Assembly (NCBI GenBank): GCA_944324655.1
Contig: CALUXF010000013.1
Span: 1 to 43,783 of the forward strand
Origin: Candidatus Avelusimicrobium aviculae
GTDB lineage: Bacteria > Elusimicrobiota > Elusimicrobia > Elusimicrobiales > Elusimicrobiaceae
Direction of reading: 5' to 3'
Length of the DNA: 43,783 bases
Below the pieces are notes generated by a model. That model saw only the letters and a program-made list of their open reading frames with translations, did no database searches and was not told the origin of the DNA. Numbering within the stretch: the stretch's first letter is position 1; each line of letters opens with the position of its first letter. Below are positions 35,593 through 43,783 of the stretch, piece after piece. The translations under genes and the position numbers were made by a program.

Positions 35593-36193
35593 CTATGCTG
35601 ATTTGCTTGCACGCTTTGCCCTCGTCCATACCGATTTTTCGTCCATGCCCACCAGTTGCAGGCCGTGTTTGGGCAGGTTCATCACTGCTTTGTGCAGAGT
35701 GGGGGCCAGGTGGGCGTATATTTCGGTCATTTGTATGCTTTTATGGCCTAAAAGTTTGGACACCGTATAGAGTTCCACCCCGTTTTACACGAGCGGGCGG
35801 GCAAAAGTATGGCGCAGTTTATGTAAAAACTGTCTACTCCCGCCGCTTTGGCTATAGACTTATAAAAATATGTCAAATAATCGGGGTTACAACGGCTTGA
35901 GTTTTTTGGTTGGCATACACAGATACCACATATTCGTATTTCGCGTGTTTTTGAGCTAGTTCTAGGGCATTACGCAGGTCTTGTGTCATGGGTACAAAGC
36001 GGTGATATTCGGTTTTATTGGGAGTGATATGGAGTTGGTTGTTGCGGAAATCCACATCCGTCCACTTTAACTCTGCCATTTCTCCTCTACGAAGCCCGGC
36101 ATCTGCTCCTAATAGTACCACCAAGCGCCAGGCGCCTGACGGACACACCGCCAATATCTTGTCTATCTCTTCCGGGGTATGGAACACCACCCT
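35593..36193 (-). pseudogene. Tyrosine recombinase/integrase, N-terminally deleted and frameshifted
   Basis: The catalytic domain of a phage-type integrase is still readable: [26 protein letters not shown] (first catalytic Arg), the NKTEYHRFVPM beta strand (Lys), then a frameshift near 35875, HKLRHTFARPL (His/Arg), an in-frame TAA at 35787-35785, and LLGHKSIQMTEIYAHL with the last His and the nucleophile Tyr. The N-terminal core-binding half is absent because the frame runs into a macro-domain gene at about 36193. It cannot make active enzyme. It is evidence that the region arrived by site-specific integration. Confidence 0.85.
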
Positions 36194-36309
36194 GCCACGC
36201 GGTGAATAGCTCCATCCACGCCACCGCCACCTAACAAGGTGTGGTTTGCAGCATTCACAATAACATCAACTTTAAGTGTGGTTATATCGCCTTGAATAAC
36301 TTGAAACAT
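36163..36309 (-). pseudogene. Truncated macro-domain protein gene
   Basis: A 48-codon frame begins 6 bases after the methyltransferase stop. Its first 40 codons read [20 protein letters not shown], then [20 protein letters not shown], the unmistakable ADP-ribose-binding start of YmdB-type macro domains (NAAN and [10 protein letters not shown]). After Gly40 it runs out of frame into the integrase sequence and stops at 36163. The complete gene would need about 130 more codons. By position and spacing it was the third gene of the helicase-methyltransferase operon. Macro domains bind or hydrolyse ADP-ribose derivatives. Confidence 0.85.
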
Positions 36310-36315
36310 GATTAT

Positions 36316-39300
36316 TTAAAAAACAGTCAGCTTCTTATATTGTTCTGATGTTATTTTTGACTCTGGATCAATAATTTGAATGTCATCATAATCAAGATTA
36401 TAAATATGATAAACAATGTTATCCAATTCCCTTTCAAGATCTGCAACATCAGCCTCGTGATCAGTGGATTTAATCTTTAGGATGGCGTCTACTACATCCA
36501 CTACCTTTTGAGGATTGTTGGATAATTTGAAAGGAAGAGCTGATATTGTCGCCGCTTTTAGAGTATAAGCACCTCCGGCTGTCATAATACCAATAAATCC
36601 AAAATAATATTTAAGAAGAGTACTATTCAGTAAACCAAGGATATACTTCACTGGAACATGTTGCGAAGTTAATATATAGCCATTACTTGGTAGATAGTGT
36701 TGGCGATCATCAAGAGCAAAAGCCCACTTATCTGCAGTTAGTCCCCATATTATTTTTTCCTTCCGTTCGAACTCTTCACAGTAACTTGCCGCACAGCGTT
36801 GCAGGGCATACCACTCGTATCTAATTCCCGTTTCATCCTGATTTCGTTTGCATAGTTCACTTTTGTACTTTTCAAAACGGTTATAAATTATAGGATATCT
36901 TGCTTTGAACTCCGCTTCTGCTTCTTTTGACGCTCCGGAGATATTATTTTTATCTAAAGGGAAATGCCAAGGTATATATAGTAAATTCTCGTCACTTTCA
37001 TTATAAAACCATCTACGAATATTTCTGCCCTGCAAGAGGTTTTTTATAATTTCTGAATTAATTCGACTGTTTTTTATCAGCATTGTTTTTTCCGCGTCAT
37101 TTACAATGAATGCGGAATTGAAACCAGTAGTAACACCTCTATAAATATTAACTCCATCAAGATCAGAAAGATTAGTTGATCCAGATTCGATTTTTCTCCT
37201 GATTGAAGCATCCTTCTCGCTAGAGAAGGCCCATTCCCCACTGTTTAAAAGTGACCGAGGATAGCTTCCTAAATGTCCAGTTCTTCTTGCGAACTCATCC
37301 TTAAATTCTTCATGTTTTAATTTATATAATTTTTCGTAGGTAAAATCTTCTTGTAAATTGGGAAGATTTTTTTGGATTTCGAGTATTGTGCTTGAAACCA
37401 ACACGTTTTCAAAGACTTCACATTGTTCAAAATTGATAATTTTATTCAAATGCATTTGACATAACAAGGCTCTTAATTTTTCTCCATACTCAGTATTGAA
37501 AAACTTGTTTGTCATAATAAAGGCGAGAACCCCATCAGGACACAACAAGTTTATTCCACGTTCTACAAAATAAATGCTAAAATCGGCCGTTCCCGAGTAT
37601 ACTGAATATATTTCTTTCAGTGTTTTAGCTATGTATTTTAGCTTTTTAGCCTCAATATAGGGGGGATTGCTAATTATAATGTCAAATTTGTCATAAATTC
37701 CGAACATCCATTCCGGATCAAAAAAAGGAGAAGAAGAGTTTTGGTCAAACATATCCCATGTAGACAACTGCATAGCATCTTCATTACCAATAATATTATT
37801 ATTTTGAAGAAGTTTTGAAATTTCTTGTCGTAAATTTATTAATATTTCTTTATATTTTCTCTTTGTTCTAACGGTTTTGGCTCCAAAAATCTTATGTTTT
37901 GCTTCTTTCATTTGTTGCATTTTTGTTGTTATTTCTGGGTTTTCAAATAGTGTTTCTTTATGTTTAGTAAGTCCAACTAATGTATTGGCTGCAACGAATT
38001 TAGCTTCTAGATTGGGTAAAGGCCTAATGCCAAAGTTTTCTTCTGGTTTATTTGGAAGAATATTCTGATCAATGACTAATGATATAAAAAAGCGTAATTT
38101 ACTTATTTGTATAGCTATCGGCTGTATATCTACCCCATAAATACAATTCTCAATTAAATATAACTTTCTGGCATAGTCCGGTTTATTAATATTCTCATCA
38201 AACGAACGCTCAATATCACTTACTTGGGTGGCGCGTTCTTCCGGTGTGGTATTTTTATAAGCATGTGATGTTTCGTTAATTGCTTGTTCCATCATCATCT
38301 CTTTCCACATCGCATTATCCGGATCGAGTTCATTAAGGATATGTACCATTTGCTGTAAAGCTCCCATAGGGAAAGCACCAGACCCACACGCTGGGTCAAG
38401 AATTTTACATTTATACAAAGAATTTAATATAGCCTTCTTTTGTTCCTTATTGAGATTAAGTTTTTCATCTGAGTAAGAAAGTAGTTTGCTGTATTCATTT
38501 TCGAGTTCATTACCTACCGTACGTTTTAAATGCGCAATAAGGCTTTCATCCACCATATATTGCACAATCTCTCTGGGGGTATAGAAGGAACCTGTTTGCT
38601 TGCGAGCAGTGACCTGAGTTTCTGGGTTATAAGATGCTAGAAGATTTTCAAAAACTTTACCCAAAAGTTCAGGATCAAGCGCAACATCCTGATCAAAGGG
38701 GGTATTCTCTTCTACAGTAAAATTATAAGTCTTAAGAATATCTAATAAACCATGGGCAGAGACACATTTCTTGTTTTTATCTCCGTACCAATCCGACAAG
38801 TCAATTATTTTATTCGGCTCTCCAAAGAACAAGTAATCAGGTACAACTAAGGATTGTGATACTTTCTCTCGATCACTAAAACCATCGTAATAAAGTCCGT
38901 TATCTTTATCATCTAGGCAATCAAATAAGCCTCCATTTAAAAAAGGAACCTGTCGATTGGCTAGTTTAACGAATAACTGAGGATCTTTGAAATATTTCTC
39001 ATAACGCATCAATTTATTATTGTCATAATCATTCCTATCTTTCCGGAAACGGCGTTCAGTTAAATCTTTACTGCCCTCTTTCGTCATTGGTGAATTTAAC
39101 ATAGCAAAAAAGAGGTTTTGCAGAATAGCCTTATAGTAAATACTTTCAGTCGACTTATAAAACATGTCCAACTTTTTGTTGGGATAAAAGTTTTTTAATA
39201 GATTATCTGATAGATACTTTTCATCAAAAAACTCATTTGGCACTAAACCGCGTTGTTTAAGGAACCATATAAAAATTAAGCGTGTAATCATACGGATGGC

Positions 39301-39915
39301 GCTTTCATGATTAAACTTCTCATTATCCGTATCATCTTCTAGATTGTTCGGAAATTTGATTTCTTTAATAGCCCAGGCATACCAGTCGCTTAGTTCGCTA
39401 TAAAACTCTTTAGTAAGCTTTTCAACAGAGAAACGCCCCCGTAAATCATCGGTATTTACAACTCGGCCTAATGAATTAAGATATTTGTTGGGAGTATAAT
39501 ATGCAATACCCTGCCCTAAAACATGGCTTAAACGGCGTGGATTACTGTATGCGCGCGTAATACGTGCGGAATTCTCAGAAATATCTAAGGTAATCTCAAT
39601 TAATGAGAAACGATATGTAGAAAAGTCGTTTTCCGGTATGAAAATAACCAAGGCACGTTCGGCCATTTCATCCGCTAAAAAACGAAAAGCTTCTTTGGAG
39701 AGGGATACTCTAGCTTCATGGTGAGACTTATGCTGTAATTCATATACAACTAGGTCCAAACTAGGACACATTCCTAGTTTGGTTATTTGAGAGGTGTATT
39801 TAACTTTAGTTCTCAAAGAAACTTCTTCAATAGAAGGAACAAAATCATCAGGTAAAAAGTTATTTTGTAAAAAATTAAGAAATTCTGAACGATTATACGG
39901 TTTATTAAATTCCAT
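36316..39915 (-). CDS. Eco57I-type N6-adenine DNA methyltransferase / putative restriction enzyme
   Basis: A 1,199-residue protein. The SAM-binding motif ILDPACGSGAF lies near residue 508, the GSFYTPREIVQYMV segment before it near 450, and the catalytic NPPY near 749, typical of gamma-class adenine methylases of the Eco57I/PglX kind. Residues 1-450 form a large family-specific N-terminal part; a weak nuclease-like pattern (Asp54, then QHK at 61-63) is present but not convincing. The C-terminal 350 residues would read the target site. It begins 2 bases after the helicase stop, so the two form one unit. Low GC compared with the chromosome suggests recent transfer. It should act as the modification half, and perhaps cleavage half, of a phage-defence system. 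Confidence 0.88.
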   Translation of the reverse strand: MEFNKPYNRSEFLNFLQNNFLPDDFVPSIEEVSLRTKVKYTSQITKLGMCPSLDLVVYELQHKSHHEARVSLSKEAFRFLADEMAERALVIFIPENDFSTYRFSLIEITLDISENSARITRAYSNPRRLSHVLGQGIAYYTPNKYLNSLGRVVNTDDLRGRFSVEKLTKEFYSELSDWYAWAIKEIKFPNNLEDDTDNEKFNHESAIRMITRLIFIWFLKQRGLVPNEFFDEKYLSDNLLKNFYPNKKLDMFYKSTESIYYKAILQNLFFAMLNSPMTKEGSKDLTERRFRKDRNDYDNNKLMRYEKYFKDPQLFVKLANRQVPFLNGGLFDCLDDKDNGLYYDGFSDREKVSQSLVVPDYLFFGEPNKIIDLSDWYGDKNKKCVSAHGLLDILKTYNFTVEENTPFDQDVALDPELLGKVFENLLASYNPETQVTARKQTGSFYTPREIVQYMVDESLIAHLKRTVGNELENEYSKLLSYSDEKLNLNKEQKKAILNSLYKCKILDPACGSGAFPMGALQQMVHILNELDPDNAMWKEMMMEQAINETSHAYKNTTPEERATQVSDIERSFDENINKPDYARKLYLIENCIYGVDIQPIAIQISKLRFFISLVIDQNILPNKPEENFGIRPLPNLEAKFVAANTLVGLTKHKETLFENPEITTKMQQMKEAKHKIFGAKTVRTKRKYKEILINLRQEISKLLQNNNIIGNEDAMQLSTWDMFDQNSSSPFFDPEWMFGIYDKFDIIISNPPYIEAKKLKYIAKTLKEIYSVYSGTADFSIYFVERGINLLCPDGVLAFIMTNKFFNTEYGEKLRALLCQMHLNKIINFEQCEVFENVLVSSTILEIQKNLPNLQEDFTYEKLYKLKHEEFKDEFARRTGHLGSYPRSLLNSGEWAFSSEKDASIRRKIESGSTNLSDLDGVNIYRGVTTGFNSAFIVNDAEKTMLIKNSRINSEIIKNLLQGRNIRRWFYNESDENLLYIPWHFPLDKNNISGASKEAEAEFKARYPIIYNRFEKYKSELCKRNQDETGIRYEWYALQRCAASYCEEFERKEKIIWGLTADKWAFALDDRQHYLPSNGYILTSQHVPVKYILGLLNSTLLKYYFGFIGIMTAGGAYTLKAATISALPFKLSNNPQKVVDVVDAILKIKSTDHEADVADLERELDNIVYHIYNLDYDDIQIIDPESKITSEQYKKLTVF

Positions 39916-39917
39916 AA

Positions 39918-42900
39918 TTATTGTAATTCCTCGGATAAAATTAAAGTTTCTTCACTGTCATTGACTCGATTGCGTGCTTCTATCTGCTTAGACAGATATT
40001 CATTGCTAATCTCTTTAGGCAGTTTCTCTATGTCTTTGGGAGTTAATTTATTAATATATCGTATCTCGTACCCGGATAGAGAATCCTCGTGTAAACAGCG
40101 CAAAAGATCATCTAAGTAATCTTTTGGCAACATTTTCTTTTGTTGGAATACTTTGACTTTTTGGACTGCTAGCAAGATGTCTTTTTCGTTATGGTCTTTT
40201 GAAGCGTCCTTAAACAATGCTGCTTTTACTTTTTGATATGTTATGTCAAAGTTAGAGCTTAAAGGAATTGCAGCTTCGTTTTTTTCTGCCGCAAATAAGT
40301 TCAAAGCCTCTTCTGCAGATAACATCATAATTCGGTCATCAGAAGTTCCAAGTTTAAAAACGAAATCATTTCCTTTCTTTCCGAACAGCAGTACTCCTTT
40401 TGGCGTTTTGTCAGTTTTACGAGCAATACGGGCGCGATGGGGTATTTCCAAAGCCTGCTGATAAGCCTCTGTCCCCTTAACTTGATCCAATATCCGGCGG
40501 TAGAATGTATCCCATGATTCTTGTTCACTCTGAGACAGCTCTTTTCTAAAGCGGTCTTTAAAAAATGCTTGAATTTGTTCATCACTCGTCAAAGCCTTGG
40601 TATCTTCACCCATAATGGCATGAATCATGGCCATTTTTAAGGTAGAGATATCTTTAACATGGGTTTCTTTTTCTCCCACAGAGGTAGGGAAATAATTATA
40701 GATATAGAGTTTATCGAATACTTTTTTATTGACTCTGTTAATACGCCCAATACGCTGAATGACTCGTGTCGGGTTATAAGGAATATCATAGTTAAAAATA
40801 GCTCCAGCACGATGCAAATTATAACCTTCAGAAATCGCATCAGTCGCTACAAGAATCTGATAGTCATCACATTGTATATTACCTGGCACATTTGCATCAA
40901 AATTGGCACGTATTGTTTCTTTATTACCTACAGAAGCATCTGCAGATGTATATTTCATTGCAGGTAACCCAGCTTCCTTAAGTTTGGCTCCTAAATAGTT
41001 CACAGTATCTGCATAACCAGAGAAAACAATTAATTTACGCTTAGACTTTGTAGCCATTTGATGGCGTATGATGGTAATAAATGACTCTAATTTTGGATCA
41101 ACTTCAATTTTGTTGTGCTTCCCGAACCATTCTTCACGAAGATTTTTTAATAATTCCAAGTCAGATTGTACAGCTTGTAAAAAGTCACCAGTAATATACT
41201 TCATGTCAATCTCAAAGAGACCTCGCTCCGTATATTTATCAAAGGCATTTTCTATTTCTTCAAAACCATCATCAGTAGACTCATAAAAAACATCAACTTC
41301 TGGCAAATTGCCCTTCTTGTATACGGGGATTTTGTGTCGTTTATCTATCCAACGAAGCATATGTTCTGATGATTGAATCATATAATCCAGAGAGGATTGG
41401 AAAGCAGCAATAGAACTTTCAAAACGTGCTACTAGCATATGACGCATAAATTTAGATACGTTGGCTTGCCGCCCAATTAACATGTTAAATTGGATACCAA
41501 ACTCTCGCTCTAATTCTTTAGCAAATTGGTCTTTTAAGTCCGGATTAATGAATTTTGCAGGATAATAGCGAGCTGCTTGGAAGCGAACAGTTCCGTACTT
41601 TTCTTGTCCATCATCTGCATTAATGCGATCTAAAGTTGTAAGATAAAGAGGTTTCAATTTGCCTAAATCATAAGTTAATTCTTCGGGGTCATCAGGGATA
41701 ACCAGTTGTATGCCCTGTTCATGAAGATCCTTCTTATATTCTTCTATTTGCTGTAGGTCAATACGTGAACGGCGGATTATCAATGGATTTATAATGGAAC
41801 GGATTTGTTTAGATATATCTGCCACTTCTTTTTTTAACTCGTCTGCTGAAAGTTTTCCTTTGCGTTGGGCCTGACGTAAATCTTGGTATTTAGCAATTAA
41901 TTCTTTGAAGGTGGTTCCCAAGTTTTCAACTGTTTTTAAAGTAGATCTTGAAGGAATTTGAAAAAGTTTTATGAGTGAATAAATATCCGCAGGTTCATTA
42001 TTAAAAGGAGTAGCCGTAAGCAAAAGCACTTTATTGCCTGAACATAAGTGGTGTAAGTTGGCATAATCCTGGGTATATTCATTGCGAAAACGATGGGCTT
42101 CATCAATAATAATTAGGAATTGTTCTCCTGGCTTTGCAATCTCTAAATAATGATTGAGCGCAGTTTCAATTGTTCCAGAACTAAAAATACTAGCGGTGAA
42201 GCCAAACTCGTCACGATACATTTCCCACTGAGTTTTTAAGTGGGGCGGACAAATCACAATAGTTCTTCGCTTTAAATTACGTGCAATTGTCGAAGCAATA
42301 ATACTTTTACCTAAACCTACCACATCCGCTATAATGGCCCCATTATGATTGTCTAATGCATTGAGTGCCATTTGTACAGCATCAGTTTGATAACGTAAAT
42401 TGTGGTATCTGCCTTCCGTAATATCATATGGCATTAACAGATTGTCTTTTGCAGGAATATTGAAAAACTCATGTAATACCCGGATAAATAGCAAGTAAGG
42501 CGAATAGATTTTCTCATACCAAATATGCTCAATGACCTTTTCATTCCATTCTGATATATTGCTTGAATCGACAATATTTACGGATGATTGCCATAACTGT
42601 TCGAAAATGTGCATGGCATCTGCGTAGACTTTCTTATCGGTAAATCGTGCATTGATTTCGATACGCCCTTCTAGCCCCTGATATGATAGGTTGCTAGAAC
42701 CAGTAATTACAGAACCTGGTTCTTCTCCGGCCTCATTGCTTTTATCATTATAGGAAAAGATATACATCTTGGCATGGCAGGGATCAAGGGTTTTACGAAT
42801 TTCCAAAGTACCATTATAAATCTTGTTTAAGAAAGCTTTAAATTGATCCAATTTTAACTTGCTATCGAGAATATCTGTATTGTTAAATAAATCAACTAAT

Positions 42901-43169
42901 TTGTTAAAGTAGTTCTCTTTAATTTGGCTCCGGGACTGGAGGGTTTGTTTAAAATTTTCTATCTCGTTTACATTTTTTGAAATCGTTGTGTCGACATCAA
43001 GCCCGACCAAAATACGTACTTTTTTATCAACGAGCTTATCGGAGACAGCTTTATAGCCTGAGAAATAAAAATAACCTACTAAAATATCGACAGAACTGCT
43101 CTTAGGAAGAATTCCATTAATAATTTCAGATAGTGACTTATCTTGATTTGTGTAGAAGGTACTAGTCAT
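39918..43169 (-). CDS. PLD-nuclease-like SNF2/superfamily 2 helicase
   Basis: A 1,083-residue protein. Residues about 20-185 are a phospholipase-D-type domain with one HxK motif (His132, Lys134 in CHAKMYIF) and the GSSN segment (157-160) with Glu171, found in several restriction nucleases. The helicase part follows: Walker A GLGKS (285-289), DEAH (356-359), TATPFNN (385-391) and motif VI IQRIGRINR near 805. The last 180 residues are helical. It probably translocates on DNA and supplies cleavage through a PLD dimer; that is inferred from domains. The ATG at 43169 begins the PLD part; an in-frame ATG at 43250 would add 27 residues without family sense. It is the first gene of the operon. Confidence 0.88.
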   Translation of the reverse strand: MTSTFYTNQDKSLSEIINGILPKSSSVDILVGYFYFSGYKAVSDKLVDKKVRILVGLDVDTTISKNVNEIENFKQTLQSRSQIKENYFNKLVDLFNNTDILDSKLKLDQFKAFLNKIYNGTLEIRKTLDPCHAKMYIFSYNDKSNEAGEEPGSVITGSSNLSYQGLEGRIEINARFTDKKVYADAMHIFEQLWQSSVNIVDSSNISEWNEKVIEHIWYEKIYSPYLLFIRVLHEFFNIPAKDNLLMPYDITEGRYHNLRYQTDAVQMALNALDNHNGAIIADVVGLGKSIIASTIARNLKRRTIVICPPHLKTQWEMYRDEFGFTASIFSSGTIETALNHYLEIAKPGEQFLIIIDEAHRFRNEYTQDYANLHHLCSGNKVLLLTATPFNNEPADIYSLIKLFQIPSRSTLKTVENLGTTFKELIAKYQDLRQAQRKGKLSADELKKEVADISKQIRSIINPLIIRRSRIDLQQIEEYKKDLHEQGIQLVIPDDPEELTYDLGKLKPLYLTTLDRINADDGQEKYGTVRFQAARYYPAKFINPDLKDQFAKELEREFGIQFNMLIGRQANVSKFMRHMLVARFESSIAAFQSSLDYMIQSSEHMLRWIDKRHKIPVYKKGNLPEVDVFYESTDDGFEEIENAFDKYTERGLFEIDMKYITGDFLQAVQSDLELLKNLREEWFGKHNKIEVDPKLESFITIIRHQMATKSKRKLIVFSGYADTVNYLGAKLKEAGLPAMKYTSADASVGNKETIRANFDANVPGNIQCDDYQILVATDAISEGYNLHRAGAIFNYDIPYNPTRVIQRIGRINRVNKKVFDKLYIYNYFPTSVGEKETHVKDISTLKMAMIHAIMGEDTKALTSDEQIQAFFKDRFRKELSQSEQESWDTFYRRILDQVKGTEAYQQALEIPHRARIARKTDKTPKGVLLFGKKGNDFVFKLGTSDDRIMMLSAEEALNLFAAEKNEAAIPLSSNFDITYQKVKAALFKDASKDHNEKDILLAVQKVKVFQQKKMLPKDYLDDLLRCLHEDSLSGYEIRYINKLTPKDIEKLPKEISNEYLSKQIEARNRVNDSEETLILSEELQ

Positions 43170-43528
43170 TTGCCTGCTGTCTCCAGTATACTTTATATTC
43201 TCAATTAAAGATATTTGTAGTATAGCAGTTTTATGCTTTATACGGAGCATTCAATGAAGGGAACGTAACTTGTTCTTAATATAACTGATAAACGACAACA
43301 TGTGGCCATTTTTAATTTTTAAGTTGATTTGTGTAATCGTGCAAGGAAAAGTTTGATGTTTTTATGCCAAAAAAGTATGTAAAGTGACAGAAAGATTTCG
43401 GGCTTGTAAAAAGGGCTGCAAAAATGTCAAAAAAGTTTTCTGCCGAGCTGTTGTATAGTTTGTGGTAGTTCGTGTTGCTTATGTTGCTTAAATTTTCCTA
43501 ATTTTACCGACGAGAAAAGATGCAACAG
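43170..43528. other. Leader and intergenic DNA upstream of the helicase gene
   Basis: About 360 A+T-rich bases without a supported gene. Two TATACT boxes (one about 20-25, one about 60 bases before the helicase ATG) are possible minus-strand -10 elements, but neither has a good -35 box. I see no RNA gene or repeat array. Confidence 0.5.
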
Positions 43529-43556
43529 AAGCCCGTTATCTTCTGAGAACGGGCTT
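43529..43556 (-). terminator. Hairpin terminator beside the tRNA remnant
   Basis: A perfect 9-bp stem (AAGCCCGTT / AACGGGCTT) with a 10-base loop. It stands directly downstream of the tRNA 3' end when read on the minus strand, where a tRNA terminator belongs. The T tract is weak in both directions. Confidence 0.6.
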
Positions 43557-43567
43557 TCTTCGAGGTA

Positions 43568-43588
43568 TGCGCCCCACAGGAATCGAAC
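43568..43588 (-). tRNA. tRNA 3'-end remnant, likely attachment site
   Basis: On the minus strand GTTCGATTCC followed by TGTGGGGCGCA reads as a T-loop, the 3' side of the T stem and the 3' side of an acceptor stem ending in GGGGCGC plus a discriminator A. Upstream bases do not pair to complete a T stem, and no D or anticodon arm is present, so only the last about 21 bases of a tRNA remain. CCA is not encoded. This is the usual footprint of an integrase that uses a tRNA 3' end; identity of the tRNA is unknown. Confidence 0.65.
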
Positions 43589-43632
43589 TATTAAATTAAT
43601 TGATTTGACTTCTCTTCCGATAGTAAGCCTGA

Positions 43633-43654
43633 ATATGTTACGGCCATAACATAT
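43633..43654. promoter_or_regulatory. Operator-like palindrome before the last gene
   Basis: ATATGTTA and TAACATAT (8 bp each side) flank a near-symmetrical CGGCCA centre. It stands 27 bases before the start of the gene at 43681 and so could bind a dimeric repressor controlling it. Confidence 0.5.
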
Positions 43655-43680
43655 ACATTACAAATACGGAGGAGTCAAAA

Positions 43681-43783
43681 TGAAAAAACAAACCAAAAAA
43701 TCTCTCGTAAAGAAACAACCTAAACCCGTCCAAAGAAAACCCGTCAAGACATTAGAAGTTTCCAGCCCAGCAGTAACCAAAGA
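43681..43783 (+). CDS. Start of an unknown, strongly basic protein (partial)
   Basis: An open frame of 34 codons runs off the window. It begins with ATG at 43681 after an excellent GGAGG ribosome site. The visible residues (MKKQTKKSLVKKQPKPVQRK, then PVKTLEVSSPAV) are Lys/Pro-rich and probably unstructured. No family can be named. Its orientation and place just after the tRNA remnant make it the first gene of a likely integrated element that continues to the right. Confidence 0.6.

Overview
The window has two unlike parts. Bases 1 to about 32,500 are ordinary chromosome of fairly high GC, with nearly every gene on the minus strand and tightly packed. From about 32,500 to the end the DNA is clearly richer in A+T, gene density falls, and broken genes, phage-defence-type genes and integration scars appear. 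The gene set (PASTA protein, LytR_C protein, NadD-YqeK fusion, long secreted alpha-2-macroglobulin, self-contained GlcNAc phosphotransferase operon) suggests a host-associated, probably diderm bacterium. My best guess is a gut Elusimicrobiota lineage. That is recognition from overall gene character, not a proof; no rRNA or phylogenetic marker comparison was possible.

Chromosomal part. (1) 109-6071: a GlcNAc uptake and catabolism operon read from one strong promoter (6097-6124): a IIA-HPr-EI fusion, a IICB permease, NagB and NagA. It carries every phosphotransferase component it needs. (2) 6182-12121: a 1,979-residue secreted alpha-2-macroglobulin without the thioester motif. (3) 12234-18676: an operon running from a WecA/TagO-like sugar-phosphate transferase through an FAD protein, NadD-YqeK, a LytR_C membrane protein and RsfS (with a histone-like Lys/Ala tail) to ArgS. 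(4) 18712-19341: a divergent lipoprotein gene, the only plus-strand gene of this part. (5) 19408-30868: a polysaccharide flippase, purine nucleoside phosphorylase, YraN and RNase HII, then three tandem paralogous secreted proteins of unknown function, then rplS, trmD, khpA, rpsP, rpe, a PASTA protein and fmt. The three paralogues interrupt the usual rplS-rnhB-yraN neighbourhood. (6) 30932-32395: a MATE exporter.

Accessory part. (7) 32522-33810 is mostly non-coding and holds clustered cagggaa repeats, a wrecked umuC-yolD pair, an 11-bp inverted repeat and two tiny ORFs. (8) 33817-35533 is a three-gene plus-strand operon: two different DUF488 proteins and a protein I place in the dual-OB group. 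(9) 35593-36309 is a recombination scar: a tyrosine recombinase that has lost its N-terminal half and is frameshifted, joined to the first 40 codons of a macro-domain gene. (10) 36316-43169 is a two-gene operon, a PLD-SNF2 helicase followed by an Eco57I-type adenine methyltransferase. It looks like a restriction or phage-defence system, and the broken macro-domain gene lies directly after it, as if it was once the third gene. (11) 43529-43783: a terminator, a tRNA 3'-end remnant on the minus strand (likely attachment site), an operator-like palindrome and the start of a new plus-strand gene that leaves the window. A second integrated element probably begins at about 43,590.

The strongest leads are the helicase-methyltransferase-(macro) system with its recombination scar, the DUF488-DUF488-dual-OB operon beside it, and the triplicated secreted family inside the ribosomal-protein cluster.
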